From Candidatus Wallbacteria bacterium (GTDB taxonomy: Bacteria; Muiribacteriota; UBA6191; JACPRK01), in NCBI GenBank assembly GCA_016199905.1, contig JACQFU010000089.1:1-15685 (forward strand): DNA of 15,685 nucleotides, written 5' to 3'. Within the stretch, counting starts at the first letter, position 1. The number at the start of each line of letters is the position of its first letter. A program made the position numbers and the translations under genes. This document shows, piece after piece, positions 1 to 6,616 of this stretch. The notes under the pieces are model-generated. The model was not told the origin of the DNA, made no database searches, and saw only the letters and a program-made list of their open reading frames with translations.

Positions 1-1869
1 CTGGACCGCGTCGCAGCCTTTCACGTCGCCGACCAGTCGCTGGAGCGGCTGCGCGATCGGATGCTCGCCGTCACTCGACGCCAGCCCGCTCGCGCGCTCG
101 CCCACGTCTATCTCGGCGCCGCGCTCTGCCGGCTGGGCCAGCCTGGAGCCGGACAGGAAGCCTGCACGAGGGCCGCGCGACTCGCGCCCGCGTCGGTGCC
201 GGCGAACCTCGGCCTGGCGCGGGCTGCAAACCAAGCCGGCGACCACGAGACCTCCGTGCGCGCCCTCCGGCGCATTCTGGAGCTGGAGCCAGGCCACGAA
301 GCGGCCTGGATGGAGCTGGCCGATACCTACGACGCCGCGGGGCTGTCGGCCCTCGCCCTGGAGCATTGCCAGCAGATGCTGGCCTTCTCCGGCGGCCAGG
401 GCCCGGTCGCTCGGCGAGCCCGCAAGGTCCTTTCGAAGCTGGGGAACCGCTCGGTGGGCTCGCCGATGAGCCGTCCGGACGTCGAGACCGAGATGCAACA
501 GTGCCTGAGTGAAGGGCGATGGGCCGAAGCGCGTGCCTACGCCGAGTCTCTGTTGCGGCTCAATCCGTACCATCTGAGGGCGCTGCTCGCGCAGGGCGAA
601 GTGGCCTTGCAGGCGAACAACCTCGATCACGCTTCGCGGTCGATCCGCACGGCGGCCGCCCAGTACCCGGGCTGTCCGACGGCGCACGCGCTCTTGGCCC
701 GGTTGCTGGAGCTGGAGGGGAACGCTCCGGCGGCGCGCTCGGAAGCGTTCCGCGCTCACGAACTGGAGCCTGCCGGCGCTCAGACAGCGTCGTTGCTGGC
801 CCGGCTGCTAGGGCAGGACGGCCAGGATGAGGCCGCCGAGACCGTGCTGCGAGAGACGCTCGCCGCCTGCGGCCGGCCCGAGGAGGGGCTGCGGCTGGCG
901 CTGGCCCTCTGCCTGGAGAAACGCGGCGATCTCGCCGGCGCCCTGCAGGCTCTCTCGACACCGCCCGTGGACTCGCCCGAAGCGTTGGCGCACTTCGCGA
1001 GACTGCTGGAAGCGGCCGGAGACTTGGAGAGCGCCGGACGGATACACTTGCAACAGCTCGGCACGTTTGCGGTCGCGCCCCGCCGGGCCGCGGCGGAGTT
1101 CGCTCGAAAGTGCGTGCTGGAGGGCAAGCGGCCCCTGGCAATCGCAGTGGCGCGTCAGGTGGCTCGATCGGGCGACGTCCCCGTGACGATCTGCTCCGAC
1201 CTGGCTCGGACGGCACCGGCCGACTCCCCGGATCCGGGGCTGGGCGCGTTGCTCGATGCGGCCCTGGCGCACCTGCCCATCAGCGTGACGACGTCGGAGC
1301 GCACGGGGCTGGTGGTGGCGCTGGCGCGACAGCTTCGGTTGGCGGGCCGTCCCGCGGAGGCCTCACGCAGGCTGAAAGAAGCCATCGAGTTGAATCCGGC
1401 CGATCCTCCTGCCCAGCAGGAACTGGCCGATCTGCTGCGTCAAGGGGGCGAACTGGCGCGGATGCAGACGGCGTTCGAGCGAATCGCCGGCCGCGCGCCC
1501 GACAGCATGCACGCCTGGTTGCACTTGGCGGAGGCTCGCATCGCGTTGCGGCGCGGATTGCCGGCGCAGGAAGCTGCAGCGCGGGCCGTGGCGCTCGACG
1601 CGGGCAGCTTCGAGGCGCACCTCACGTTCGCGCGCGCCTGCCGCCTGACGCAGGACTACGCCCGGGCGATTGCGGCCTATCGTCAGGCGCTGCGCCTGCG
1701 CCCCAACGACCCCCGAACACTCTGCGAGCTGGCCGCCTGCTATGGCGCTTCCGGTCTCCACGAGCTGGCCGGCGGACACTGGCGCCGGGTTCTGGAGCAC
1801 GCGCCGCGAGGTTCCAGGCTGGCGCGGGCCGCCTGGCGGTTCCTGGGCAAAGCGGAAGTCGAGAGCTGA
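1..1869 (+). CDS. TPR-repeat protein, 5' end outside window
   Basis: The frame is open from base 1, so the true start probably lies upstream. The ATG at 61 has no convincing Shine-Dalgarno sequence and the 20 codons before it read as ordinary helical protein. The visible ~620 residues are almost entirely tetratricopeptide-like helical pairs. Counting from ATG 61, clear units lie at about 13-43, 46-77 and 80-109. A break at about 110-140 is followed by more units (about 147-236), degenerate helices, and a well-formed C-terminal block at about 482-583 with typical TPR spacing (YRQALRLRPNDP). TPRs form superhelical protein-binding scaffolds. No catalytic motif or signal peptide is visible, but an N-terminal domain could lie outside the window; sulfatase-type or other enzyme domains are sometimes fused to such arrays. 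The gene ends 8 bp from the stop of the convergent minus-strand gene, with no terminator hairpin between. TPR assignment is firm; the function is unknown. Confidence 0.88.
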   Translation: MDRVAAFHVADQSLERLRDRMLAVTRRQPARALAHVYLGAALCRLGQPGAGQEACTRAARLAPASVPANLGLARAANQAGDHETSVRALRRILELEPGHEAAWMELADTYDAAGLSALALEHCQQMLAFSGGQGPVARRARKVLSKLGNRSVGSPMSRPDVETEMQQCLSEGRWAEARAYAESLLRLNPYHLRALLAQGEVALQANNLDHASRSIRTAAAQYPGCPTAHALLARLLELEGNAPAARSEAFRAHELEPAGAQTASLLARLLGQDGQDEAAETVLRETLAACGRPEEGLRLALALCLEKRGDLAGALQALSTPPVDSPEALAHFARLLEAAGDLESAGRIHLQQLGTFAVAPRRAAAEFARKCVLEGKRPLAIAVARQVARSGDVPVTICSDLARTAPADSPDPGLGALLDAALAHLPISVTTSERTGLVVALARQLRLAGRPAEASRRLKEAIELNPADPPAQQELADLLRQGGELARMQTAFERIAGRAPDSMHAWLHLAEARIALRRGLPAQEAAARAVALDAGSFEAHLTFARACRLTQDYARAIAAYRQALRLRPNDPRTLCELAACYGASGLHELAGGHWRRVLEHAPRGSRLARAAWRFLGKAEVES

Positions 1870-1877
1870 CCGCGGTC

Positions 1878-2867
1878 TCAGGGCGGGTTGTTCATCGTGA
1901 CCGGGGTCGAGAAGCCGCGCGCGGTCTGGGTATCGGGTAGGCCCGGATCGTTCGGGTCGAAGACGCCCACCAGCACTTGGTTGGCGCCCGAGCGCAATGC
2001 CTCGTTTCGAATCGCCGCTCGATAGACGACTCCGGGCGCGACGCCCAGGTGAGACTGGATGGGGCGCAACGTGCCCGCGGTCTCCTGCACGAAAATCGTC
2101 GCGGAACCCTTCAGCGAGGAGCTGAAGACCAGCACGTTGAAGCGCTGCGTGACGGGCGCTCCGAGGCCGGTGTTGCCGATGACCAGGTCCTTCAGCTCGG
2201 CCGTCGCGGTCACCGGAATCAAAGGATGAACCGAAGTGGAATCGGGGGTGCGCCCTTGCGCAAGCGGCGCCTCCAGGAAGACGTCGAAGAGCAGCGGCTG
2301 GGTCGACGGCACGCGCAGGCTGGCCGTACCCTGCAGATAGAACCCGTTGGTCACGCTCGAGTTGTTCTCGCCGTCGAGCACTCGCTGAAAGGCGTCGGCG
2401 AGGGACGTGGGAGTAATCGCGGCCGATTCGTGCTTGAGCTCGTAGATCTCCTTGGGTTGGCTGGCCGGTCCCCACGTATCCAGGACTCTGAAGAGGCTGG
2501 TGTTTTGCACGAAGGTCCGCTGCGTGACCTGAGTAACACGCCAGCCGCGAACGGCGTTGATCGACTCGGCGAACACGGGGCGAACGACGACGATCCGATC
2601 CTCGGCGTCCGTCTGAGGGGTCGCCCCTCTTTCGGCGCGGCCGAAGCCGCTCGAGTCGGCCGTGAGTTGCCCCACCTTGAGGCCGTCTTGGGTGCGCTCC
2701 ACGAAGACGGGGCCCGTCTTGCGAGTGACCTTGGAAATGGCCCGAAAGGTGTCGAACCCTCGTTCGTCACCGGCGCCGATAAGTCGCACCCGGTGGGACG
2801 CCTGGACCGCGCCCAGTCCCGCAACCCACGCGAGGACAGCCACGACCGTGCCGAACGAGAGCTTCAT
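1878..2867 (-). CDS. Exported protein of unknown function
   Basis: A 329-residue protein I do not recognise. Residues 1-23 form a classical signal peptide (short basic start, hydrophobic VVAVLAWVAGL, Ala-X-Ala-like site GAVQA before Ser24), so the mature protein is probably periplasmic or outside the cell. The rest looks beta-rich and has no further membrane segment. It has no cysteine and no obvious enzyme motif; residues about 210-310 (VTATAELKDLVIGNTG to ATIFVQETAG) read like Ig-like or fibronectin-like strands. The start is supported by a GGGGAGG Shine-Dalgarno at 2875-2881, 7 nt from the ATG, so this frame is translated. It lies 64 bp downstream of the lgt-like gene on the same strand and could be co-transcribed or use its own weak promoter. 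A GC-rich hairpin abuts the ribosome-binding site. Coding confidence is high; no function can be assigned. Confidence 0.87.
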   Translation of the reverse strand: MKLSFGTVVAVLAWVAGLGAVQASHRVRLIGAGDERGFDTFRAISKVTRKTGPVFVERTQDGLKVGQLTADSSGFGRAERGATPQTDAEDRIVVVRPVFAESINAVRGWRVTQVTQRTFVQNTSLFRVLDTWGPASQPKEIYELKHESAAITPTSLADAFQRVLDGENNSSVTNGFYLQGTASLRVPSTQPLLFDVFLEAPLAQGRTPDSTSVHPLIPVTATAELKDLVIGNTGLGAPVTQRFNVLVFSSSLKGSATIFVQETAGTLRPIQSHLGVAPGVVYRAAIRNEALRSGANQVLVGVFDPNDPGLPDTQTARGFSTPVTMNNPP

Positions 2868-2879
2868 CTTCGAGCCTCC

Positions 2880-2903
2880 CCGGCCGGATGCTGTTTCGGC
2901 CGG
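2880..2903 (-). promoter_or_regulatory. Hairpin abutting the ribosome-binding site of the 2867-1878 gene
   Basis: CCGGCCG at 2880-2886 pairs perfectly with CGGCCGG at 2897-2903 across a 10-nt loop. In minus-strand RNA the stem ends inside the first two G of the GGGGAGG Shine-Dalgarno (2875-2881). No U-tract follows, so it is not a typical intrinsic terminator for lgt. It could modulate translation of the downstream gene or be a chance GC palindrome. Confidence 0.35.
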
Positions 2904-2914
2904 CCACTCGGATC

Positions 2915-2942
2915 ATGATAATCCGGAAGGGTCAGTGCGCAA
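2915..2942 (-). promoter_or_regulatory. Possible weak sigma70-like promoter for the 2867-1878 gene
   Basis: On the minus strand, TATCAT (2915-2920) matches the -10 consensus at five of six positions. It is preceded after a 16-bp spacer by TTGCGC (2937-2942), which matches the -35 only in its first three bases. The -35 overlaps the end of the lgt-like gene. A start near 2908 would give a leader of about 40 nt. Weak evidence; co-transcription with lgt is equally possible. Confidence 0.25.
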
Positions 2943-3714
2943 ACTCTCTGGCTTTCGCCCGCCGGTGCAGCCAAACCAAGAATGCGTGGGCGCCCAGAGC
3001 CACCACGATGACTGCGACGCTCACGCACTGACCGATGGAGAATCCTCCGAAGAAGAACCCGCCTCGATCGTCGCCCCGCCAGATCTCCACCGTGAACCGC
3101 GCAATGCCGTAGAGGTATCCGTACATCACCATCACGGTCCCCTCCGAGCGGTCCTTCTTGTCATAGTATCGGTGCAGGATCGCAAAGATCGCGGCCAGGA
3201 GCGCCATCTCGTAGATCTGCGTCGGGTGATGCTTCAGGTTGTCATTCGTCGTCGCCGGGAAGCGCATCCCCCAGGGCAGATCCGTCACCGCCCCGTAGCA
3301 GCAGCCGCCGAACAGGCAACCGATCCGGCCGAAGAACTGCCCCACGACCACAGACGGCGCAGCGATGTCGCTGCACTGCAGCATCGGCAGTCCCACGATG
3401 CGGCAATAAGCCAGGCAGCTCACGAGCGCCACGAGGAACCCACCGTAATAGACCAGCCCGCCCTTCCAGAATAAGGGAATGTCCAGCAGGTGATTGCGAT
3501 ACCAGTCCCACTCCAGGATCACGAACATCAGCCTGCTGCCGCCAATGCCCGCCAGGATCAGGACGACCTCCAGGTTGAGCACCTTTTGCAGGTCGATCCC
3601 CCGCTTCTCGACCCGGTAGTTACCGAGGAGAATACCCGCCATGAACCCCATCGCCATCGTAACGGCGTAGGTGTGAAGCTGTAGCGGGCCCCAGGTGAAC
3701 AGGATCGGGTACAT
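2932..3714 (-). CDS. lgt: Prolipoprotein diacylglyceryl transferase (Lgt family)
   Basis: A 260-residue polytopic inner-membrane protein of the Lgt family, which moves diacylglycerol from phosphatidylglycerol to the lipobox cysteine of prolipoproteins, the first step of lipoprotein maturation. The family signature is at 129-141 (GRIGCLFGGCCYG), followed by HPTQIYE (163-169), Y-G-x-x-R-F-x-x-E (199-210), the arginine in WRGDD (R213) and SIGQ (226-229). About seven hydrophobic segments are visible and the length is normal. Two positions differ from the E. coli-type enzyme. The HGGL-like segment reads WKGGLVYYGGF (83-93), with Tyr where E. coli has its important His. The residue after GRIG is Cys rather than Asn, giving a cysteine-rich C-x4-CC loop. 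Similar variants exist in Lgt-like proteins of several phyla, so this may be the sole Lgt or a paralogue. No Shine-Dalgarno precedes the ATG at 3714; the start is set by the conserved MYP-x-L N-terminus. It lies downstream of an intrinsic terminator, so it is probably transcribed separately from the 4446-3817 gene. Confidence 0.9.
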   Translation of the reverse strand: MYPILFTWGPLQLHTYAVTMAMGFMAGILLGNYRVEKRGIDLQKVLNLEVVLILAGIGGSRLMFVILEWDWYRNHLLDIPLFWKGGLVYYGGFLVALVSCLAYCRIVGLPMLQCSDIAAPSVVVGQFFGRIGCLFGGCCYGAVTDLPWGMRFPATTNDNLKHHPTQIYEMALLAAIFAILHRYYDKKDRSEGTVMVMYGYLYGIARFTVEIWRGDDRGGFFFGGFSIGQCVSVAVIVVALGAHAFLVWLHRRAKAREFAH

Positions 3715-3764
3715 GCGGGTCGGTGCAGTCTAGCCCCAGCCGTCGGCGATTTGCCACCCACGAC

Positions 3765-3794
3765 AAAACTCGGCGGCCCTTTCGGACCGCCGAG
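3765..3794 (-). terminator. Intrinsic terminator after the glycine-zipper protein gene
   Basis: An 8-bp perfect GC stem (3769-3776 with 3787-3794, CTCGGCGG/CCGCCGAG) with a 10-nt loop is followed, in minus-strand transcripts, by TTTT (3768-3765). It begins about 22 bp after the stop codon of the 4446-3817 gene and ends about 50 bp before the lgt-like start. The position and U-run fit a Rho-independent terminator that separates the two genes. Confidence 0.75.
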
Positions 3795-3816
3795 CTTTCA
3801 GATTGCTCTGGAAGGA

Positions 3817-4446
3817 TCAGTGGTTGTAGTTGCTTCGGATGCTGTCGAAGTAGGCCTGGCGAGCGGACTCGAAGTTGCTCCGTGCCGTGCCGATGGCGGT
3901 CTGGTCGGTGCCGCTCAGAGAGTTCTGGTACTCGCGGGTCGCGGTGATCCAGCGGTCGCGAACGGCCTGAAGATTGGAATCGCCGCCGGTGGCGCCGCCC
4001 GTTTCACTGCCGCGGGGCCCCCAGCCGAAGCCGTTATTGCTCTGGTACTGGTTGTTCACGCCGAAGTTGAAGTTGCGGTTGAAGTCGTTGTACGTGTAGC
4101 GATTGTAGCCGTTGTTCGGGAACAGCTTGTCGGCAATCCACTTCGCGACGACGAATCCTACGGCCGCAGCAGCGATCCGGCCGATGGGGCCAAGGCTGGC
4201 GCCGAGGAAGTAGCCGGCCACGCCTCCGAGCACACCCGGGATCAGGTGCAGCAGCGTCTGGCCGATACCGCCTCCGTGGCTCATGAAGGAGTTGCTGCCC
4301 GAGCGGTCGTTCCAGATGTTGAAACCGCTGTTTCCCCGTTGGTTGTTGTTGAAGAAGTTCTGGGCTTGCGCGGTCACGGGGAACGCCAGCAGGCAGCCTA
4401 CGAATGCCATCAAGGTCACTGCCGAGATCATCCTGCGGTAACTCAT
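3817..4446 (-). CDS. Exported Asn/Gly-rich glycine-zipper protein
   Basis: A 209-residue protein with no family I can name. The start at 4446 is fixed by a strong AAGGAGG Shine-Dalgarno (4454-4460) 7 nt upstream; the much longer open frame reaching 5337 is antisense to the propeller gene. Residues 1-28 are a signal peptide (hydrophobic core 7-22, AQA site). Next come an Asn/Gly/Ser/Phe-rich segment (30-60) and one hydrophobic region (about 65-109) carrying a regular GxxxGxxxGxxxG zipper at G74, G78, G82 and G86. Residues 111-143 form a tract rich in Asn, Tyr and Phe, followed by a Gly linker and a charged, probably helical C-terminus (157-209). Glycine zippers promote tight helix packing and oligomerisation in membranes, and Asn/aromatic tracts can self-associate; both roles are inference here. 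Cys18 sits in an imperfect lipobox inside the hydrophobic core and is unlikely to be lipidated. It is monocistronic, with a near-consensus promoter and its own terminator, suggesting high expression. Confidence 0.9.
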   Translation of the reverse strand: MSYRRMISAVTLMAFVGCLLAFPVTAQAQNFFNNNQRGNSGFNIWNDRSGSNSFMSHGGGIGQTLLHLIPGVLGGVAGYFLGASLGPIGRIAAAAVGFVVAKWIADKLFPNNGYNRYTYNDFNRNFNFGVNNQYQSNNGFGWGPRGSETGGATGGDSNLQAVRDRWITATREYQNSLSGTDQTAIGTARSNFESARQAYFDSIRSNYNH

Positions 4447-4479
4447 ACCTCTGCCTCCTTGGCAACCCGGGTTCGGGGT

Positions 4480-4570
4480 CTGTGAAAATGCACTACTGAT
4501 GCGAAATGTACCTGAAGTATAAGAACGGTCTGGGGGGCTGTCAATCGACCCTGTGAAAAAAAGTTCGCAT
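4480..4570. repeat. Short repeats flanking the divergent promoter
   Basis: A 9-bp direct repeat CTGTGAAAA occurs at 4480-4488 and 4551-4559, bracketing the sigma70 promoter. The 7-mer ATGCGAA (4499-4505) recurs inverted as TTCGCAT (4564-4570), so each copy of the 9-mer is followed by one arm of the inverted pair. All lie in the 135-bp region between divergent genes. They could be operator half-sites, but the units are short and this may be chance. Confidence 0.3.
4516..4544 (-). promoter_or_regulatory. Near-consensus sigma70 promoter for the glycine-zipper gene
   Basis: Read on the minus strand, a perfect -35 TTGACA (4539-4544) is separated by exactly 17 bp from TATACT (4516-4521), five of six matches to the -10. 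Transcription would begin near 4509, giving a leader of about 60 nt that carries the AAGGAGG ribosome-binding site. This is by far the best promoter in the window. Confidence 0.82.
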
Positions 4571-4577
4571 GACCGGA

Positions 4578-4583
4578 TATCAT
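4578..4583 (+). promoter_or_regulatory. Possible -10 element of a leaderless transcript for the propeller gene
   Basis: TATCAT (five of six matches to TATAAT) ends 7 nt before the ATG at 4591. Neither this ATG nor the in-frame ATG at 4582 has a Shine-Dalgarno, and no good -35 is visible (GAAAAA at 17-bp spacing). If this -10 is real, transcription would start at or next to 4591, making the mRNA leaderless and the protein three residues shorter. Confidence 0.25.
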
Positions 4584-6546
4584 GCCTAGCATGACGCCCC
4601 CCCCCGCCGCTACGGCCGGCCGATGGGTAGTCATTGCCCTGCTGGCGGGGGGTTTGGCGATCGCGCTCTTCGTGCAGCGCTTCCGGGTTGGCCTCGAAGT
4701 GGTCACCGAACGCGCGCTGGAGGTCGCGCGACACGAGCAGACCGAGCTCGACGTCCTGAGACCCGAAACCCGGATCCGCGGCGCCGAAAAGTCGCTCTGG
4801 CCCGGAGCCTGGCAGCTCGGATGCATTGCGGAGTCCTTCGACGCCGTCTCCGACGCGGGAGGCTGGGCCTTGGCCACGTCGGCCGGCCTGCTTCTGGTTC
4901 CCGCTGCCGGGAAGCCCGTCCGTCTCATCGACGCATTGCATGGGCTTCCGGCCGCCCGGGTGAGTTGCCTGGCCCGGTACGCCGACGCCCTCTGGATGGG
5001 CACCGAGGGCGGCGGACTGGCGGCATGGAAAGACGGCGCGCTTCACCTTTGCCGGTTCCACGACCCGGGGCTCGACCGGGTCACGGCCCTCGCCGTATCC
5101 GGGGACCGGCTCTACGTCGGCACGTTTGGGGGGGGCGTGTTCTTCCATGATGGCCGGACCTTTCGCCGCTTCCGGGCCACCGCCCCGGGTGCCGCGATCT
5201 CCCGCGTCACGGCGCTCTGCGCGCTCCGCTCGGGCATCGCCATCGGGACCGCCGAGCACGGCGTGCTCGTCTCCGAGGCCGGCAGCCAGACCGTCTTCGG
5301 AGCGCCTTTCGATCGCGTGACCGCCCTGGGCGCCCAAGGCGACGACCTACTGGTCGGGACCCCCTACGCCCTCCAGAGGATCGATCGATTGGGACATGCC
5401 TCCACCGATCTGCCAGACGCTCACGTCACCGCAATCGGCACGCTTCCCGACGGGGCTGTGCTGGCAGGCACCTTCGAGGGGGAGGTGCTGCGACTGGAGC
5501 CCGGTCGCCGTTCCATCCGGCCTCCGGCGGAATCGGGCGCCAACCCGTCCCTCTACCATTTATGGAGAAAGCTGTCGGGCAGCGTCAGGGCGTTCGCCGT
5601 CGCCGCAGGCAAGGTCGTGGCTGCGACCGGTGCCGGGTCGTTTCGCCTCGATGGCCGCGAACCGGCGCTGCTGGCCCAGGCGCCGGGACTGCGTCACCCC
5701 CACGTCTCGGCGCTTGCCCTGGACCCCCAAGGCGCGCTCTGGGCTGGATACTTCGACGGCGGTGTCGATCGTCTCGAGGCCGACTCTCGCGTTCCCCGGC
5801 CCGTGGCAACACTTGCACAGTGCCCGGGCGTCAACCACCTGCGTTGGGACGCCCGCTCCGGCCGGATGCTGATCTCGACCCTGCACGGTTTCTTCGCATC
5901 GGACGGCGCCACCGGATTGCGACGCCTTCGCGCAGCCGATGGACTCATCGGAGAGAACGTGTCGTTTACCCTGCCCGTCGAAGACCGTTTGCTCTTCTGC
6001 ACCGAAAAGGGCCTTTCTGTCGAGACGAACGGCAGAATCGAAAGCATCAGCGTCTTCCATGGCCTGCCCAACAACCACGTCTTCTGCGCCGCCCTTCACG
6101 ACGGCCGGGTTGGGGCCGGCACTCTGGGAGGCCTCGCCTTCCTCGACGGGCTGCAAGTCCTGCGCAGCGTCACTGCCTCGCCGAAGGGGCTGCCTGCCAG
6201 CTGGGTCACCGCGCTCCTCTCCCTGCCCGGCGGACTGCTGGCCGGTACCTACGGTGGCGGCTGCGCGCTGCTCGGCCCCGACGGCACCTGGACACCTCAT
6301 CCCGAAAAGCCTTCGCGGTTCGAGGTCAACCCCAACGCTCTCCTCCAGATCGGCAATCGAGTCGCTGCCGGCACGCTCGACCGGGGCGTGCTGCTCTTCC
6401 CGGCAGTTCCCGGTACCGGACCGGCAACTCCGCTGCTCGAAGGCCTCGGTCATCCGGACGCCACGGCGCTCGCCTGCGATGGCCGCTTCCTCTACGTCGC
6501 CACCGAGGCCGGGATCACGGCTCTGCCGACTGCCGCGCTGCCGTGA
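4582..6546 (+). CDS. Membrane-anchored 14-repeat beta-propeller protein (Reg_prop-like)
   Basis: A 654-residue protein with a short N-terminus, one transmembrane helix (about 15-31) and a long extracytoplasmic part. From about residue 95 to the end the same unit recurs: h-V-T-A-L, a short turn, then L-h-h-G-T-x-G-G-h. Its G/A-T cores fall near residues 100, 141, 181, 223, 260, 297, 349, 389, 433, 474, 513, 556, 598 and 641. That is fourteen repeats about 41 residues apart, enough for two seven-bladed propellers. The pattern matches the ligand-sensing propellers of hybrid two-component sensors, but there is no Y_Y_Y domain, histidine kinase or other output domain, so it is either a stand-alone binding protein or a partner of another protein. 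The start is ambiguous between ATG 4582 and ATG 4591; neither has a Shine-Dalgarno. It is divergent from the glycine-zipper gene and heads the plus-strand cluster, 70 bp before the next gene. Confidence 0.92.
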   Translation: MPSMTPPPAATAGRWVVIALLAGGLAIALFVQRFRVGLEVVTERALEVARHEQTELDVLRPETRIRGAEKSLWPGAWQLGCIAESFDAVSDAGGWALATSAGLLLVPAAGKPVRLIDALHGLPAARVSCLARYADALWMGTEGGGLAAWKDGALHLCRFHDPGLDRVTALAVSGDRLYVGTFGGGVFFHDGRTFRRFRATAPGAAISRVTALCALRSGIAIGTAEHGVLVSEAGSQTVFGAPFDRVTALGAQGDDLLVGTPYALQRIDRLGHASTDLPDAHVTAIGTLPDGAVLAGTFEGEVLRLEPGRRSIRPPAESGANPSLYHLWRKLSGSVRAFAVAAGKVVAATGAGSFRLDGREPALLAQAPGLRHPHVSALALDPQGALWAGYFDGGVDRLEADSRVPRPVATLAQCPGVNHLRWDARSGRMLISTLHGFFASDGATGLRRLRAADGLIGENVSFTLPVEDRLLFCTEKGLSVETNGRIESISVFHGLPNNHVFCAALHDGRVGAGTLGGLAFLDGLQVLRSVTASPKGLPASWVTALLSLPGGLLAGTYGGGCALLGPDGTWTPHPEKPSRFEVNPNALLQIGNRVAAGTLDRGVLLFPAVPGTGPATPLLEGLGHPDATALACDGRFLYVATEAGITALPTAALP

Positions 6547-6616
6547 GCCCATCGGACCCTCATCTGCCCCAAACTCCATCCTGTCTCGTGCATAGACCTA
6601 ACCGGAGGACTTACCG

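Noticed and set aside
4376..4446. Lipoprotein signal (FVGC18) in the glycine-zipper protein
   Set aside because: Phe replaces the usual Leu at -3, and the cysteine is followed by more hydrophobic residues and a normal AQA cleavage site. A standard signal peptide fits better.
4480..4496. CRP/FNR-type site suggested by TGTGA
   Set aside because: The opposite half-site TCACA is missing at the correct spacing in both copies.
4447..5337. N-terminal extension of the glycine-zipper frame to 506 residues
   Set aside because: The extension is antisense to the propeller gene and crosses the promoter. The signal peptide and AAGGAGG site fix the start at 4446.
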